Of a stretch of 64,000 nt of DNA, positions 50,102 through 58,989 are shown one piece after another; the stretch's first letter is position 1, and every line of letters begins with the position of its first letter. The notes below the pieces were generated by a model. The model saw nothing but the letters and a program-made list of their open reading frames with translations, did no database searches and was not told the DNA's origin. This stretch comes from UMGS1279 sp045630265. Its GTDB lineage: Bacteria > Bacillota > Clostridia > Oscillospirales > Acutalibacteraceae. A program made the position numbers and the translations under genes. The stretch is from assembly GCA_045630265.1 (NCBI GenBank), contig JAZQSV010000014.1, positions 1 through 64,000 of the forward strand, written 5' to 3'.

Positions 50102-52384
50102 TTATTTATTTTCTCTTAAAATTGCCGTAAATACGGTAATATCATCGCTATGTCCGTCACTTCGTCTTCTTTTGGCAGCCATGGCAATATCGTCGGCCAG
50201 TTTTTGGGCCGAGCATATATCCCAATTCGCCACCATTTCGCTTATCCATTTTGTACCTTCGGTCGTAGCGCCGTCCGAAAGCATTACTAAAATATCTCCG
50301 TCTTTTAATTTTACCTTAGCAAGGTCAAAAGAAACCTCTCTTAAAATTCCGGGTGGGAGAGAAGTACTGGATGCCTTTCCCACGCGGCCCCCCTTTCTTA
50401 TAATTGTTGGGGCAGCACCCGCCTTTCTGAGCTCACATTCACCGCTGAAAAGGTCAATGGTTGCAATATCTATTGTAGCTAACGTTTCGTCAGTAGATTT
50501 AAAAAGCATGGCCGAGTTAACAAGCTTTAGCGAACAGTCATACCCAAAGCCGGAGCAAAGCATCCGGCTAATAAGTCCAGATGCCATTGCCGAATCTACC
50601 GCCGCCCTTCCTCCTGTGCCCATTCCGTCGGAAAGAAGCATTATAAACCTACCTCTTCCGTCACAAAAATATTTGTAGCTATCTCCACAAAGCTTGTCTT
50701 TTTTTTCGGGTATTTGGCAAACGCCAATTTCCACTGAAAATACAGGTTTTTCTGTAAGAGATATAAAAGCTTCATCCTTTGAGACGGTAACGGTGGGCGT
50801 ATCAAAATCCTTGTTGCAGGCAAGATTTAAAGCCCGAAGCAGTTCCATTTTATTTATGGTTTTGTCGGCCACACCTTTTACGTGAATATCGGCACTAAGT
50901 CGCCCGAATTTATCAAGCGAAGCGGTGCAGGAGTTTGGATGAAAGCCCATATTTTTCATGGTCATTATTATATTTTCGGCCGATTTTGCATCGTGTTGAA
51001 TTTCGTATTGAAATTCCTCTGAAAGGTCAAAAAGCATATCGGAAATCGCGGTAAATTGGTCGCTTATAACACCGCGCACTTCTGAAATTCTGCGCTCGGC
51101 ACTTAAATTTGTGTCGAAGTTTTCACAGTGAAATTTTACCGACTCCTCGAAATTTTTTCGCCTTAGGCAGTTGGTTTTAAGAGTAATGTTTTCGGTTTCC
51201 GACTTGCTTTTAAATTTGCCCCAAATGGTCAGCGCATCTTCGGCGGTAAGTTCTCTTGCGGATTCCCAGCAATGTCTTCGAAGGCTACAACCACCGCAGG
51301 TATCTCTTTCTACCAAATTTAAGGTTTTTTCAAAATCGGGCGAGTTTAGTTTTTTAAGTTTTTGCGCAACCTCTTCAACCGTTTTGAAAATATCTTTCAG
51401 TGCTCCGCCCGCAAACTCAAGACGCATTAAAAGTGCACCTTTTAGCGTGTCGGGATTTGTGATTTCGGGTCTGGGAGATAACATACCGCTTATTATTCTG
51501 TTAAGTTTATTTGGAATTATAAGAAAAAGCCCGCATCCAATAAGTCCCTCAAAGAAAAGCCCCACGAAATTATCTGGGTCAAAAAGCAGTAAAAGAGATA
51601 TTATTTTGGTGGTGAGGTATGCCCCCACCATTCCTATAGAACCAAGACGGGAGAATAGCCCTGACATTAGTCCGCAAAAAGCAAAAACTGCAGCTATTTG
51701 GTAAAAATTCTGGTCAAAAAGAGCAAGTGTAAAGCCAATAACTGTGCCCGAAACGGCACCAAATGAGGCCTGTCCGTATCTTGCAGTGGTAAGAATAAAA
51801 ACAATTCCCAAAATTCTTCCCAAATTAAGCCCCAAAGGGTCAAATCTGTAAAGGGATAAAAGTAAAATACTAATAAATATTAAAACCGATATGCATTCTC
51901 TTATATCAAGCCCAACCGAAAGTGTTAAATCCAGTCTGAAGGCAATGTTTAAAAAATATGCGGCGGCGGCAGCTAGAAAACTTTGAGAGATAAGGGAAAT
52001 TGGTTCTACGCTGTAAGAAATTTTAAGAGCTACCGAGCAAACACCTAAAACGAAAAGCGAAATAAGGGCCGAAAAAACGGGGGATTTTATCAGTTTTGCG
52101 GTGCCGCTTAAAATATATTTAATGGTAAAAACCGCAAAGGCCGCCGCAACGTATACAAACCCGCCGCTTCTGATAAAAAGAATATAGCCAACTGAAACAC
52201 CAAAAAGGGTGGCGGGCAGGTATTTTTTGGGCGCCGCCGATAAAAGTGATATTCCAAAGGGTATAAGCCCCCCTAAAATGGTGGCAACAGAAGATAAAAA
52301 TCCCACTACCAACATAAAAAGGTGTAAGATAAACCCTAACGCGTCGGAGTGGGAGGAATAAAAATGCTTTGTACTTGTTTTCAA
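50102..52384 (-). CDS. spoIIE: Stage II sporulation protein E (SpoIIE)
   Basis: SpoIIE is a septal PP2C phosphatase that dephosphorylates SpoIIAA, thereby activating sigma-F in the forespore, and helps form the asymmetric septum. The 760-residue protein has about ten membrane helices (1-300). A Cys-bearing segment (CGGCSLRRHCWES) and the C-terminal phosphatase follow, with MLLSDGMGTGGRAAVDSAM and DILVMLSDGATTEG. The start is TTG at 52384, about 10 bases after AGGAGGG; no ATG is nearby. The promoter has the Spo0A-type spacing (see separate entry). Confidence 0.95.
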   Translation of the reverse strand: MKTSTKHFYSSHSDALGFILHLFMLVVGFLSSVATILGGLIPFGISLLSAAPKKYLPATLFGVSVGYILFIRSGGFVYVAAAFAVFTIKYILSGTAKLIKSPVFSALISLFVLGVCSVALKISYSVEPISLISQSFLAAAAAYFLNIAFRLDLTLSVGLDIRECISVLIFISILLLSLYRFDPLGLNLGRILGIVFILTTARYGQASFGAVSGTVIGFTLALFDQNFYQIAAVFAFCGLMSGLFSRLGSIGMVGAYLTTKIISLLLLFDPDNFVGLFFEGLIGCGLFLIIPNKLNRIISGMLSPRPEITNPDTLKGALLMRLEFAGGALKDIFKTVEEVAQKLKKLNSPDFEKTLNLVERDTCGGCSLRRHCWESARELTAEDALTIWGKFKSKSETENITLKTNCLRRKNFEESVKFHCENFDTNLSAERRISEVRGVISDQFTAISDMLFDLSEEFQYEIQHDAKSAENIIMTMKNMGFHPNSCTASLDKFGRLSADIHVKGVADKTINKMELLRALNLACNKDFDTPTVTVSKDEAFISLTEKPVFSVEIGVCQIPEKKDKLCGDSYKYFCDGRGRFIMLLSDGMGTGGRAAVDSAMASGLISRMLCSGFGYDCSLKLVNSAMLFKSTDETLATIDIATIDLFSGECELRKAGAAPTIIRKGGRVGKASSTSLPPGILREVSFDLAKVKLKDGDILVMLSDGATTEGTKWISEMVANWDICSAQKLADDIAMAAKRRRSDGHSDDITVFTAILRENK

Positions 52385-52428
52385 GCAAATCGCCCTCCTA
52401 AAAATAAAACAAAAAGGTGGTTTTAATA

Positions 52429-52461
52429 ATTATAGGGCGGAAGTTTTAAAATGTTTGTCAA
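52429..52461 (-). promoter_or_regulatory. spoIIE promoter, 21-bp spacer, probable Spo0A box
   Basis: On the minus strand, TTGACA (52456-52461) is followed by exactly 21 bases and TATAAT (52429-52434). TTGTCAAA overlaps the -35 on the plus strand, one mismatch from the Spo0A box TTGTCGAA. Bacillus spoIIE uses the same long spacing and Spo0A activation. Confidence 0.75.
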
Positions 52462-52484
52462 AGCATATTGGAGTTTTAAAAATG

Positions 52485-53423
52485 TTATTGGTGCAAAAAG
52501 TCGGTATATATGTTTTTAGTGCAGTTTCCGGGGGAATATTGCCAAAAATCCATTTTGTCTTCTTCGTAAAAATATTTTAGTGGATATGTATATTCACCAT
52601 CAAAGGCGTCAATAATAATAAGTTTTATCTTCATTTTTTCGGGGATTATGCTTTTAACATACACCCCTGCACACATACCGGGATAAATATTTTCCTTTGT
52701 TTCAGCGAGCCCTGCTAAATTGGGGGTAAGCTCAATAAAAATGCCGTAGCTTTCCACAGAACGAACTATTCCCGAAACCGTTTGCCCTTCAGAAAAAAGT
52801 GAGGCGTTTTCCTCCCAGCTACCAAGCAGCTCTTTGTGGGTCAGGGTAATACGTCCGCTTGCATCTATGTCTTTTATAATAACTTTAAGGTCATCTGAAA
52901 CCTTAAAACGGTCGCTTGGGTGGGAAATTCGTGATACCGAAATTGCATCGATGGGGAGAAGCGCAATTATTCCGCAACCTATATCGCAAAATGCGCCAAA
53001 CCGCTCTAGATGGGTTATTCTGGCGGGAATTACACTTCCAATACCTTTTTCGCTGTGCAGATAATCTAAAAATCTAATCTGCGCCTTTTTTCGCGAAAGC
53101 TCTGCATAAAGCTTGCCAAAACGGTCGGTTTTAATGGCTTCAATGGTAAAGCAAACAGGTTTTCCAACCTTGGTTATAAGGGCAATATCTTTGACTTTAC
53201 CCTCGCTAATTCCAATAGCACCCTCGGCGCGTTTTATTATACCTTTCATACAACCAAGGTCTAAAATAAGGTTGTGTTCCTCATCGCACATTAAAACCTG
53301 CGCCTCTAAAATGTCGCCGTTTTTTTGGGCTTCGGCCAATGTGGTTGGAGAAAAAACGGCGCGTTTGTTTCCAGTCGTTTCAAAAAGCCATCCCTCAGGA
53401 GTAAAATTGTAGCTAGATTTCAT
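52485..53423 (-). CDS. S1-domain RNA-binding protein
   Basis: This 312-residue protein has three S1-type OB domains: about 35-105 (GDILEAQVLMCDEEHNLILD), about 125-200 (GSVIPARITHLERFGAFCDIG), and 215-275 (GQTVSGIVRSVESYGIFIEL). It resembles ribosomal protein S1 homologs of Clostridia but is shorter and has a distinct C-terminal tail (about 275-312, aromatic, YFYEEDKMDFWQY). A role in translation initiation or RNA binding is likely but not shown. The ATG is preceded by GAGGAACGAAT. Confidence 0.85.
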   Translation of the reverse strand: MKSSYNFTPEGWLFETTGNKRAVFSPTTLAEAQKNGDILEAQVLMCDEEHNLILDLGCMKGIIKRAEGAIGISEGKVKDIALITKVGKPVCFTIEAIKTDRFGKLYAELSRKKAQIRFLDYLHSEKGIGSVIPARITHLERFGAFCDIGCGIIALLPIDAISVSRISHPSDRFKVSDDLKVIIKDIDASGRITLTHKELLGSWEENASLFSEGQTVSGIVRSVESYGIFIELTPNLAGLAETKENIYPGMCAGVYVKSIIPEKMKIKLIIIDAFDGEYTYPLKYFYEEDKMDFWQYSPGNCTKNIYTDFLHQ

Positions 53424-53584
53424 ATTCGTTCCTCTTTTTTAAAATTAATATATCTAATTTTATGTAGAGGGACTCCTTAAAAATGATTATTTTTATAAAA
53501 ATCTTAAGTTTAATTCAAAGTGTGGGACGGGGATTTTGCTTTCCAAAAAACCTCTCTTAAATATTACTTATAATATTTAAGATT

Positions 53585-53614
53585 ACTTGAATGTTGGTTT
53601 AAACTGTGCTATAA
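53585..53614 (+). promoter_or_regulatory. Promoter of the GT-C/yfhO operon
   Basis: TTGAAT (about 53586), 17 bases and TATAAT (about 53609) precede the GTG start by about 40 bases. Confidence 0.65.
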
Positions 53615-53649
53615 TAAACTGTGTATATCTAAATAAAGGGGGAAGAGAA

Positions 53650-54918
53650 GTGGTAAGCAAAAAAATGGAAAATATGAAATCAGATAATAAAAACATTTTC
53701 ACCATTTTTCTAACCCTTATTGCATTTGCATTTATTCTTCGCCTTATGATTTCTGTGGGCTATATAAATAGGCAGGATACCCTTTGGTATAGGGAGTGGG
53801 CATTGTCGCTGCCCGACGGATTTTTTAATGTTTATTCAAGAGCAGATGAAATTTCGCTTGACTACCCTCCCATTTACCTGTTCTTTCTTTATATAACAGG
53901 TCTCGCCTACCGCGCTTTAGGTAGCGGTTGGGGTATTATGACCGATATGCTTTTTATGAAATTCTGGCCTATTTTCTTTGACACGCTTTGCGGTGCGGCC
54001 CTTTATTTTGTATTTAAAAAACAGGGTGAGAAGGCAGGTTTTTTAGCCGCATTGCTTTGGCTTTTTAACCCTTGCACAATTTTCAACAGCGCCTTTTGGG
54101 GCCAGACCGACGGGCTTATGTGTCTACTGCTTCTTATAAGCTTTTACGCGCTTGAAAGCAAAAGGCCCATTTTGGCCTGTGTGTTATTTGCTATAGCAGG
54201 GCTTACAAAATACCAATGTCTTTTCTTTACCCCTATATTTTTGTTAGAACTATTTTTAAGGTCGGATATAAAGAGGTTTTTACCTTCAATTTTTTCGGCG
54301 GTTGCAACGGTGCTCGGTGTATTCTTGCCATTTATGATAGGGGCCAAAAACCCGCTACTTTTCTTTGAGGTATATCTTGGTGGGCAGGGTAAATATCCCC
54401 ATTGCACATTAAACGCCTTTAATGTTTACGGTATGTTTAACCTTAACTGGGTGCCCGATTCTAAAAAGATTCTGGGGCTTATAAGTGTTGGAACCCTTAG
54501 CACAATAGTTACCGTTTTACTTATAGTCGGCGTTTTCCTAATTTATATTTTCGCTAAAAATAAATGTATGTGGACTGTAAGCTTTTTATTTATGAGTTCG
54601 CTTTTTATGTTTATGAGCCGAATGCACGAGCGCTATGCCTTTGTAACCCTTATATTTATTTTGGTAGCGGCGGTAAAGCACAAAAATAAGGGACTGTTTA
54701 TTTCCTTTTTGCTCTCCAGCGCAATATCTCTTATAAACCATTTTGTTCCAATGTTCAGTTGGAATGACCCCACTTCGGTTTTTGCTACTCACTATAATGG
54801 GATTTTTGTGTTTATGTCCTTTGTGAGTGTTGCGGTTTACATTGTTACAACCTATATCTGTCTTTGCTTTGTGTTTAAAGGGGAACAGGTAGATTTACTT
54901 TCGATTACGGAAAATTAA
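53650..54918 (+). CDS. GT-C-fold membrane glycosyltransferase-like protein
   Basis: This 422-residue protein has about ten membrane helices. The first loop carries NRQDTLWYREWALSLPDG and ISLDYPPIYLFFLY; the acidic and DYPP residues in this position are typical of mannosyltransferase-like GT-C enzymes that use polyprenyl-phosphate sugars. AGLTKYQCLFFTP and FMSRMHERYAFV further support that group. The sugar and acceptor are unknown. The start is GTG 53650 behind GGGGGAAGAGAA. It is followed 16 bases later by yfhO. Confidence 0.8.
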   Translation: MVSKKMENMKSDNKNIFTIFLTLIAFAFILRLMISVGYINRQDTLWYREWALSLPDGFFNVYSRADEISLDYPPIYLFFLYITGLAYRALGSGWGIMTDMLFMKFWPIFFDTLCGAALYFVFKKQGEKAGFLAALLWLFNPCTIFNSAFWGQTDGLMCLLLLISFYALESKRPILACVLFAIAGLTKYQCLFFTPIFLLELFLRSDIKRFLPSIFSAVATVLGVFLPFMIGAKNPLLFFEVYLGGQGKYPHCTLNAFNVYGMFNLNWVPDSKKILGLISVGTLSTIVTVLLIVGVFLIYIFAKNKCMWTVSFLFMSSLFMFMSRMHERYAFVTLIFILVAAVKHKNKGLFISFLLSSAISLINHFVPMFSWNDPTSVFATHYNGIFVFMSFVSVAVYIVTTYICLCFVFKGEQVDLLSITEN

Positions 54919-54934
54919 AAAGGAGTTAAAAGCA

Positions 54935-57574
54935 GTGAGATTTTCGTTAGCCAAACAACAGCTACTTGGAAAGCAAAAAGAAAAACATCTTTCCACGTTT
55001 TTGCTTGCCCTTATAACTGCGGCGGCATTTTTCGTTCCGTTTATGATAGTGGATAATGGATATTTCTTCTTTTACGGCGATTTTAACGTTCAGCAAATAC
55101 CATTTTATCAGCACTGCCACGCTCTTATAAGGTCGGGAAATATTGGTTGGGATTTCGGTACAGATTTAGGGGTTAACTTTGCTGGCTCATATACCTTTTA
55201 TTTGCTAGGCAGTCCGTTTTTCTGGCTAACACTTCCTTTCCCAAATAATTTTGTACCATATTTAATGGGCCCATTACTTATATTAAAGTTTGCATTTAGC
55301 GCTCTTACGGGTTATATGTATATACGTCGCTTTACAAAAACTCCCGAGGCGGCACGCCTTGGCGGACTTTTATACGCTCTTTCGGGCTTTTCGGTTTATA
55401 ATATTTTCTTTAACCATTTTCATGAGGCAATAATATTTTTTCCTCTGCTTTTATGGTCGCTTGAACTTTTGATAACCGAAAATAAAAAGGGCTTTTTCGC
55501 TATAATGGTGGCGCTTACTGCTATTTCCAACTACTTCTTTTTCTATGGAATGGTTGTATTTACTGTAATTTATTATTTTGTACGACTATTTTCAGGATGC
55601 TTCAAGTTTAAATTTAAAAACTTTTTAACCCTTATTTTTGAGGCGGTTTTGGGACTGCTAATTTCGGCCGTCTTTATGTTGCCCACAATGGCGGCCGTTT
55701 TGGGTAATAGCCGCCTTTCGGAGGTACTAACGGGATGGAGTGCCATTATGTACGGTAAAGAGCAAATTTACCTTAACATTTTGCAGTGCTTTTTCTTCCC
55801 GCCCGATATACCTGCAAGGCCCGTTTTCTTTCCAAATGCAGAAGTTGCCTGGTCATCCCTTGGCGGTTGGCTGCCGCTATTCTCGGTAGTTGGCGTCTGG
55901 GCCTTTATAACACATAAAAAAGGTAATTGGCTGAGGCGCATTATTGGTATTATGATATTTATGGCGCTTGTGCCAATACTAAATAGCTCATTTTATATGT
56001 TTAATACCGCATATTATGCAAGGTGGTATTATATGCCCATTTTAATGATGGTGCTTGCTACGGTCTTTGCCATTGAGGACAGTAGGGTAAATTGGTCGTC
56101 GGCCTATAAATGGGTGCTTGGAATTACTACGGTTTTTGCACTTGTTATAGGGCTTTTCCCAAGAGAAATGTCCGACGGTAAGATTAAAAGCTTTGGACTT
56201 TATACAAATAGCGGAGATTTTTATATCTACCGCTTCCTTGCAACAGCCATTATATCTATTGTTTCCTTAGTGGTTCTTGGAATTCTTTTAAAGCTTATAA
56301 AAAACCACAAAATGCAGTTTATTAAAAGCGCTACCGCCATTACTATGGTTATAAGCGTTATATATGCCGCATATTTTATTGGCACCGGAAAAAGCCATTC
56401 TTATGACGTTAAGGATATTATGATAGATGCCCTACTTGAAAAGGAGCTTACCATTTCGGGGGATAAGGATACTTACCGAATAGACGTTTATGAAAGCGTT
56501 GATAATACGGCTATGTATTTAGATTATAGCTCCATAAACGCCTTCCATTCTATAGTGCCGGTTTCGGTTACCGAATTTTGGGAGTTTGTGGGCGAACAAC
56601 GCGGTGTTGCATCCCGACCCACAACCGAATCGGTGGGCGCCCGAACACTCCTAGGCGTAAAATACCTGCTTGAACGAAACGGCGGCAAGGAATTTACCGA
56701 TGATTTGGGCGACCCGCTTATGAGCGGTTTTGAGTTTTATAGTAACGAGGGGCATTATACAATATACGAAAATAAAAACTATGCTCCCTTTGGTTTTTAT
56801 TATGATTATTATATGACCTTAGAGCAGGCAAAGTCGGCAAACGAAAGCGACCGCTCACACCTAATGTGCAAGGCCTTGTTGCTCAGTGATGAACAGGTGC
56901 AAAAATATGGATATCTGTTTAACAATATTGAAGATTTTGAGCCAACCGTGGGAGAAAAAATCGAAAACGTTTTAAGGTTTGAATATAATGACGCAGAGCT
57001 CAAAAAGGACGCTGAAAGGTTAAGAGAAAACGGCATTTCGTCTTTTGAAAAGGAAAAGAGTAGCTTTACTGCGCAAATCGCTACCGAGGATGAAGAACTT
57101 GTATTTTTCTCAGTACCTTTTGATGAGGGCTGGAGTGCTACAGTCAATGGCAAACCGGTGGAGATAGAAAAGGTAAACGTTGGCTTTATGGCGGTTAAGG
57201 TACCAAAGGGAGAAAGCAAAATTTCCTTTACCTATAAAACACCGGGACTTACTCTAGGTCTTGTGGTTTCGGCCGCGGCGGTTTTCGTTTTTATTTTGTA
57301 TATGCTTATAGCTTTAACTTATCACCGAAAAAGGCAAAGGCTAGGAAACCCCTATGCAGAGGGCGCTCAGTTGCTAGAATCTTGGAAAAACGAGGTAGCC
57401 AAAGAGCGGCTTTTGGAATCCACAAAGGAGTATGAAGAGCTTTCTATTTTGAATTTTGAAAGCAAAATAGAAGAGCTTACAAGTGAGGAAATGTATAGCG
57501 ATGGCGCTACATTTAACCGTGGATTTTGGATAGACGAGGGAGATACTGAAGACCCAGAAGAATCAAAGGATTAA
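54935..57574 (+). CDS. yfhO: YfhO family membrane protein
   Basis: This 879-residue protein has about a dozen membrane helices and a large outer domain near the C-terminus (about 500-770). The family motif YGDFNVQQIPFYQHCHALI lies in the first loop, with FFYGMVVFTVIYYF and FFSVPFDEGWSATVNGKP later. Bacillus YfhO is a glycosyltransferase that adds GlcNAc to lipoteichoic acid using undecaprenyl-linked sugar. After the last helix the protein has an acidic cytoplasmic tail of about 90 residues. The start is GTG 54935 after AAAGGAGTTAAAAGCA. With the GT-C gene upstream it probably modifies a surface polymer. Confidence 0.87.
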   Translation: MRFSLAKQQLLGKQKEKHLSTFLLALITAAAFFVPFMIVDNGYFFFYGDFNVQQIPFYQHCHALIRSGNIGWDFGTDLGVNFAGSYTFYLLGSPFFWLTLPFPNNFVPYLMGPLLILKFAFSALTGYMYIRRFTKTPEAARLGGLLYALSGFSVYNIFFNHFHEAIIFFPLLLWSLELLITENKKGFFAIMVALTAISNYFFFYGMVVFTVIYYFVRLFSGCFKFKFKNFLTLIFEAVLGLLISAVFMLPTMAAVLGNSRLSEVLTGWSAIMYGKEQIYLNILQCFFFPPDIPARPVFFPNAEVAWSSLGGWLPLFSVVGVWAFITHKKGNWLRRIIGIMIFMALVPILNSSFYMFNTAYYARWYYMPILMMVLATVFAIEDSRVNWSSAYKWVLGITTVFALVIGLFPREMSDGKIKSFGLYTNSGDFYIYRFLATAIISIVSLVVLGILLKLIKNHKMQFIKSATAITMVISVIYAAYFIGTGKSHSYDVKDIMIDALLEKELTISGDKDTYRIDVYESVDNTAMYLDYSSINAFHSIVPVSVTEFWEFVGEQRGVASRPTTESVGARTLLGVKYLLERNGGKEFTDDLGDPLMSGFEFYSNEGHYTIYENKNYAPFGFYYDYYMTLEQAKSANESDRSHLMCKALLLSDEQVQKYGYLFNNIEDFEPTVGEKIENVLRFEYNDAELKKDAERLRENGISSFEKEKSSFTAQIATEDEELVFFSVPFDEGWSATVNGKPVEIEKVNVGFMAVKVPKGESKISFTYKTPGLTLGLVVSAAAVFVFILYMLIALTYHRKRQRLGNPYAEGAQLLESWKNEVAKERLLESTKEYEELSILNFESKIEELTSEEMYSDGATFNRGFWIDEGDTEDPEESKD

Positions 57575-57619
57575 TTAAAAGCATTTATTTTTAAAAAAAT
57601 CAAAAGAGGTAAAAGAAAA

Positions 57620-58348
57620 ATGCCTAGATTTTTTAAGGAAAATTTCAAAATAGAGCCCTATATTGACGGGGCGGATTTTTCCCATATTTCCCGTTCCCTT
57701 AGAATGAAGGCGGGGGAAAAACTTGTGGTTTCAGATGGATGCGGCATGGATTTTGACTGCATTATTGAAGAGATTACTGCAGATAGGGTTCTACTAAAGA
57801 TTGAAACCGAAAAGGCAAGTGAAAGCGAAGCCGATATTTCGGTAACCCTTGCCACCTGCCTTTTAAAGGGAGATAAATTTGAGCAGGTTATTAAACATTC
57901 AACCGAACTTGGCGTTTTGGATATTATTCCCGTAATTTCCGAAAACTGTGTTTCAAGACCAGATGAAAAATCCCTTAAATCAAAGATTTCACGTTGGCAA
58001 AAAATTGCATTAGAGGCGGCGGGACAAAGCGGACGCGGGGTAATACCTACCGTACAAAACGCTACTACGCTAAAAGTCCTCAAGGATAGATTTTCAGAGT
58101 TTGATCTGGTACTGTTTTTCTATGAGGCGGGCGGAGCTCCGCTTGGTGAAACCCTTTGGGATAATAGGGGCTTTAAAAAGGTTTTGGTAATAACGGGGCC
58201 GGAGGGCGGCTTTTCTTTAGATGAAGTCGAAATGTTAAGTGCCGCAGGCGCAAAGGTAATAACACTTGGCAAAAGAATTTTAAGGGCAGAAACTGCACCC
58301 CTAGCTGCGGTAACGGGCATAATGCTACTTACAGATAATTTGGAGTAA
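57620..58348 (+). CDS. rsmE: 16S rRNA (uracil1498-N3)-methyltransferase RsmE
   Basis: This SPOUT-knot enzyme methylates U1498 of 16S rRNA. The 242-residue protein has an N-terminal PUA-like domain (HISRSLRMKAGEKLVVSDG) and the knot with VITGPEGGFSLDEVEML and LGKRILRAETAPLAAV. ALEAAGQSGRGVIP is another signature. It starts 45 bases after yfhO (AAAGAGGTAAAAGAAAA) and leads into pth 5 bases later. Confidence 0.95.
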   Translation: MPRFFKENFKIEPYIDGADFSHISRSLRMKAGEKLVVSDGCGMDFDCIIEEITADRVLLKIETEKASESEADISVTLATCLLKGDKFEQVIKHSTELGVLDIIPVISENCVSRPDEKSLKSKISRWQKIALEAAGQSGRGVIPTVQNATTLKVLKDRFSEFDLVLFFYEAGGAPLGETLWDNRGFKKVLVITGPEGGFSLDEVEMLSAAGAKVITLGKRILRAETAPLAAVTGIMLLTDNLE

Positions 58349-58353
58349 AGAAT

Positions 58354-58956
58354 ATGTTATTTAGTAAGAAAAATAAAGCTACAGGCGGTTTTGATTTTAT
58401 GGTTGTGGGACTTGGAAATCCGGGACTGCAGTACCAAAACACAAGGCATAATATTGGATTTGTTGCGGCAGATTTTTTGTGTGAAAGTATTGGCGCCGAG
58501 TTTAAAAAATCCAAGTTCGACGGGCTTACCGCTGATATTAAAATAGGGGACAAAAGGGTTCTTGTACTAAAGCCCACAACCTATATGAATTTATCCGGCA
58601 ACAGCGTTCAAAAGGCCGCTAAGTTTTATAAACTGAAATCCGAAAATATAATAGTTATTTTTGATGATTTGACCTTGGATGTTGGCCGCCTTAGAATCAG
58701 AGCAAAGGGTTCTGACGGTGGACATAGAGGTATGCGGGATATTATTGCAAAGGTTGGAAATGATGCAATACCCAGAATTAAAATTGGTGTAGGGCCAAAG
58801 CCACATCCTGACTATGATACTAAAGATTTTGTTCTTTCGAGGTTTAGTGGGAGCGAGATGGAAAAGGTAGAGACTGCCGCTAAAAGTGCGGCAGAAGCGG
58901 CCAAATGTATGATATTAAACGGCGTAGACAAAGCAATGAACGGCTTTAATAAATAA
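58354..58956 (+). CDS. pth: Peptidyl-tRNA hydrolase
   Basis: This enzyme releases peptides from prematurely dropped peptidyl-tRNA. The 200-residue protein has the catalytic region GLGNPGLQYQNTRHNIGF and KPTTYMNLSGNSV. IVIFDDLTLDVGRLRIRAKGSDGGHRGMR (read in parts) holds the active-site Asp. It carries about 14 extra N-terminal residues (MLFSKKNKATGGFD) compared with E. coli Pth. It follows rsmE by 5 bases and precedes mfd by 33. Confidence 0.95.
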   Translation: MLFSKKNKATGGFDFMVVGLGNPGLQYQNTRHNIGFVAADFLCESIGAEFKKSKFDGLTADIKIGDKRVLVLKPTTYMNLSGNSVQKAAKFYKLKSENIIVIFDDLTLDVGRLRIRAKGSDGGHRGMRDIIAKVGNDAIPRIKIGVGPKPHPDYDTKDFVLSRFSGSEMEKVETAAKSAAEAAKCMILNGVDKAMNGFNK

Positions 58957-58989
58957 AGGCGCTTTTAAAATTAGTACCCGAGGTTTTAA

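Noticed and set aside
50058..50678. 206-codon open frame opposite spoIIE
   Set aside because: It is antisense to the SpoIIE phosphatase domain, begins near a terminator without a convincing RBS, and shows no recognisable family.
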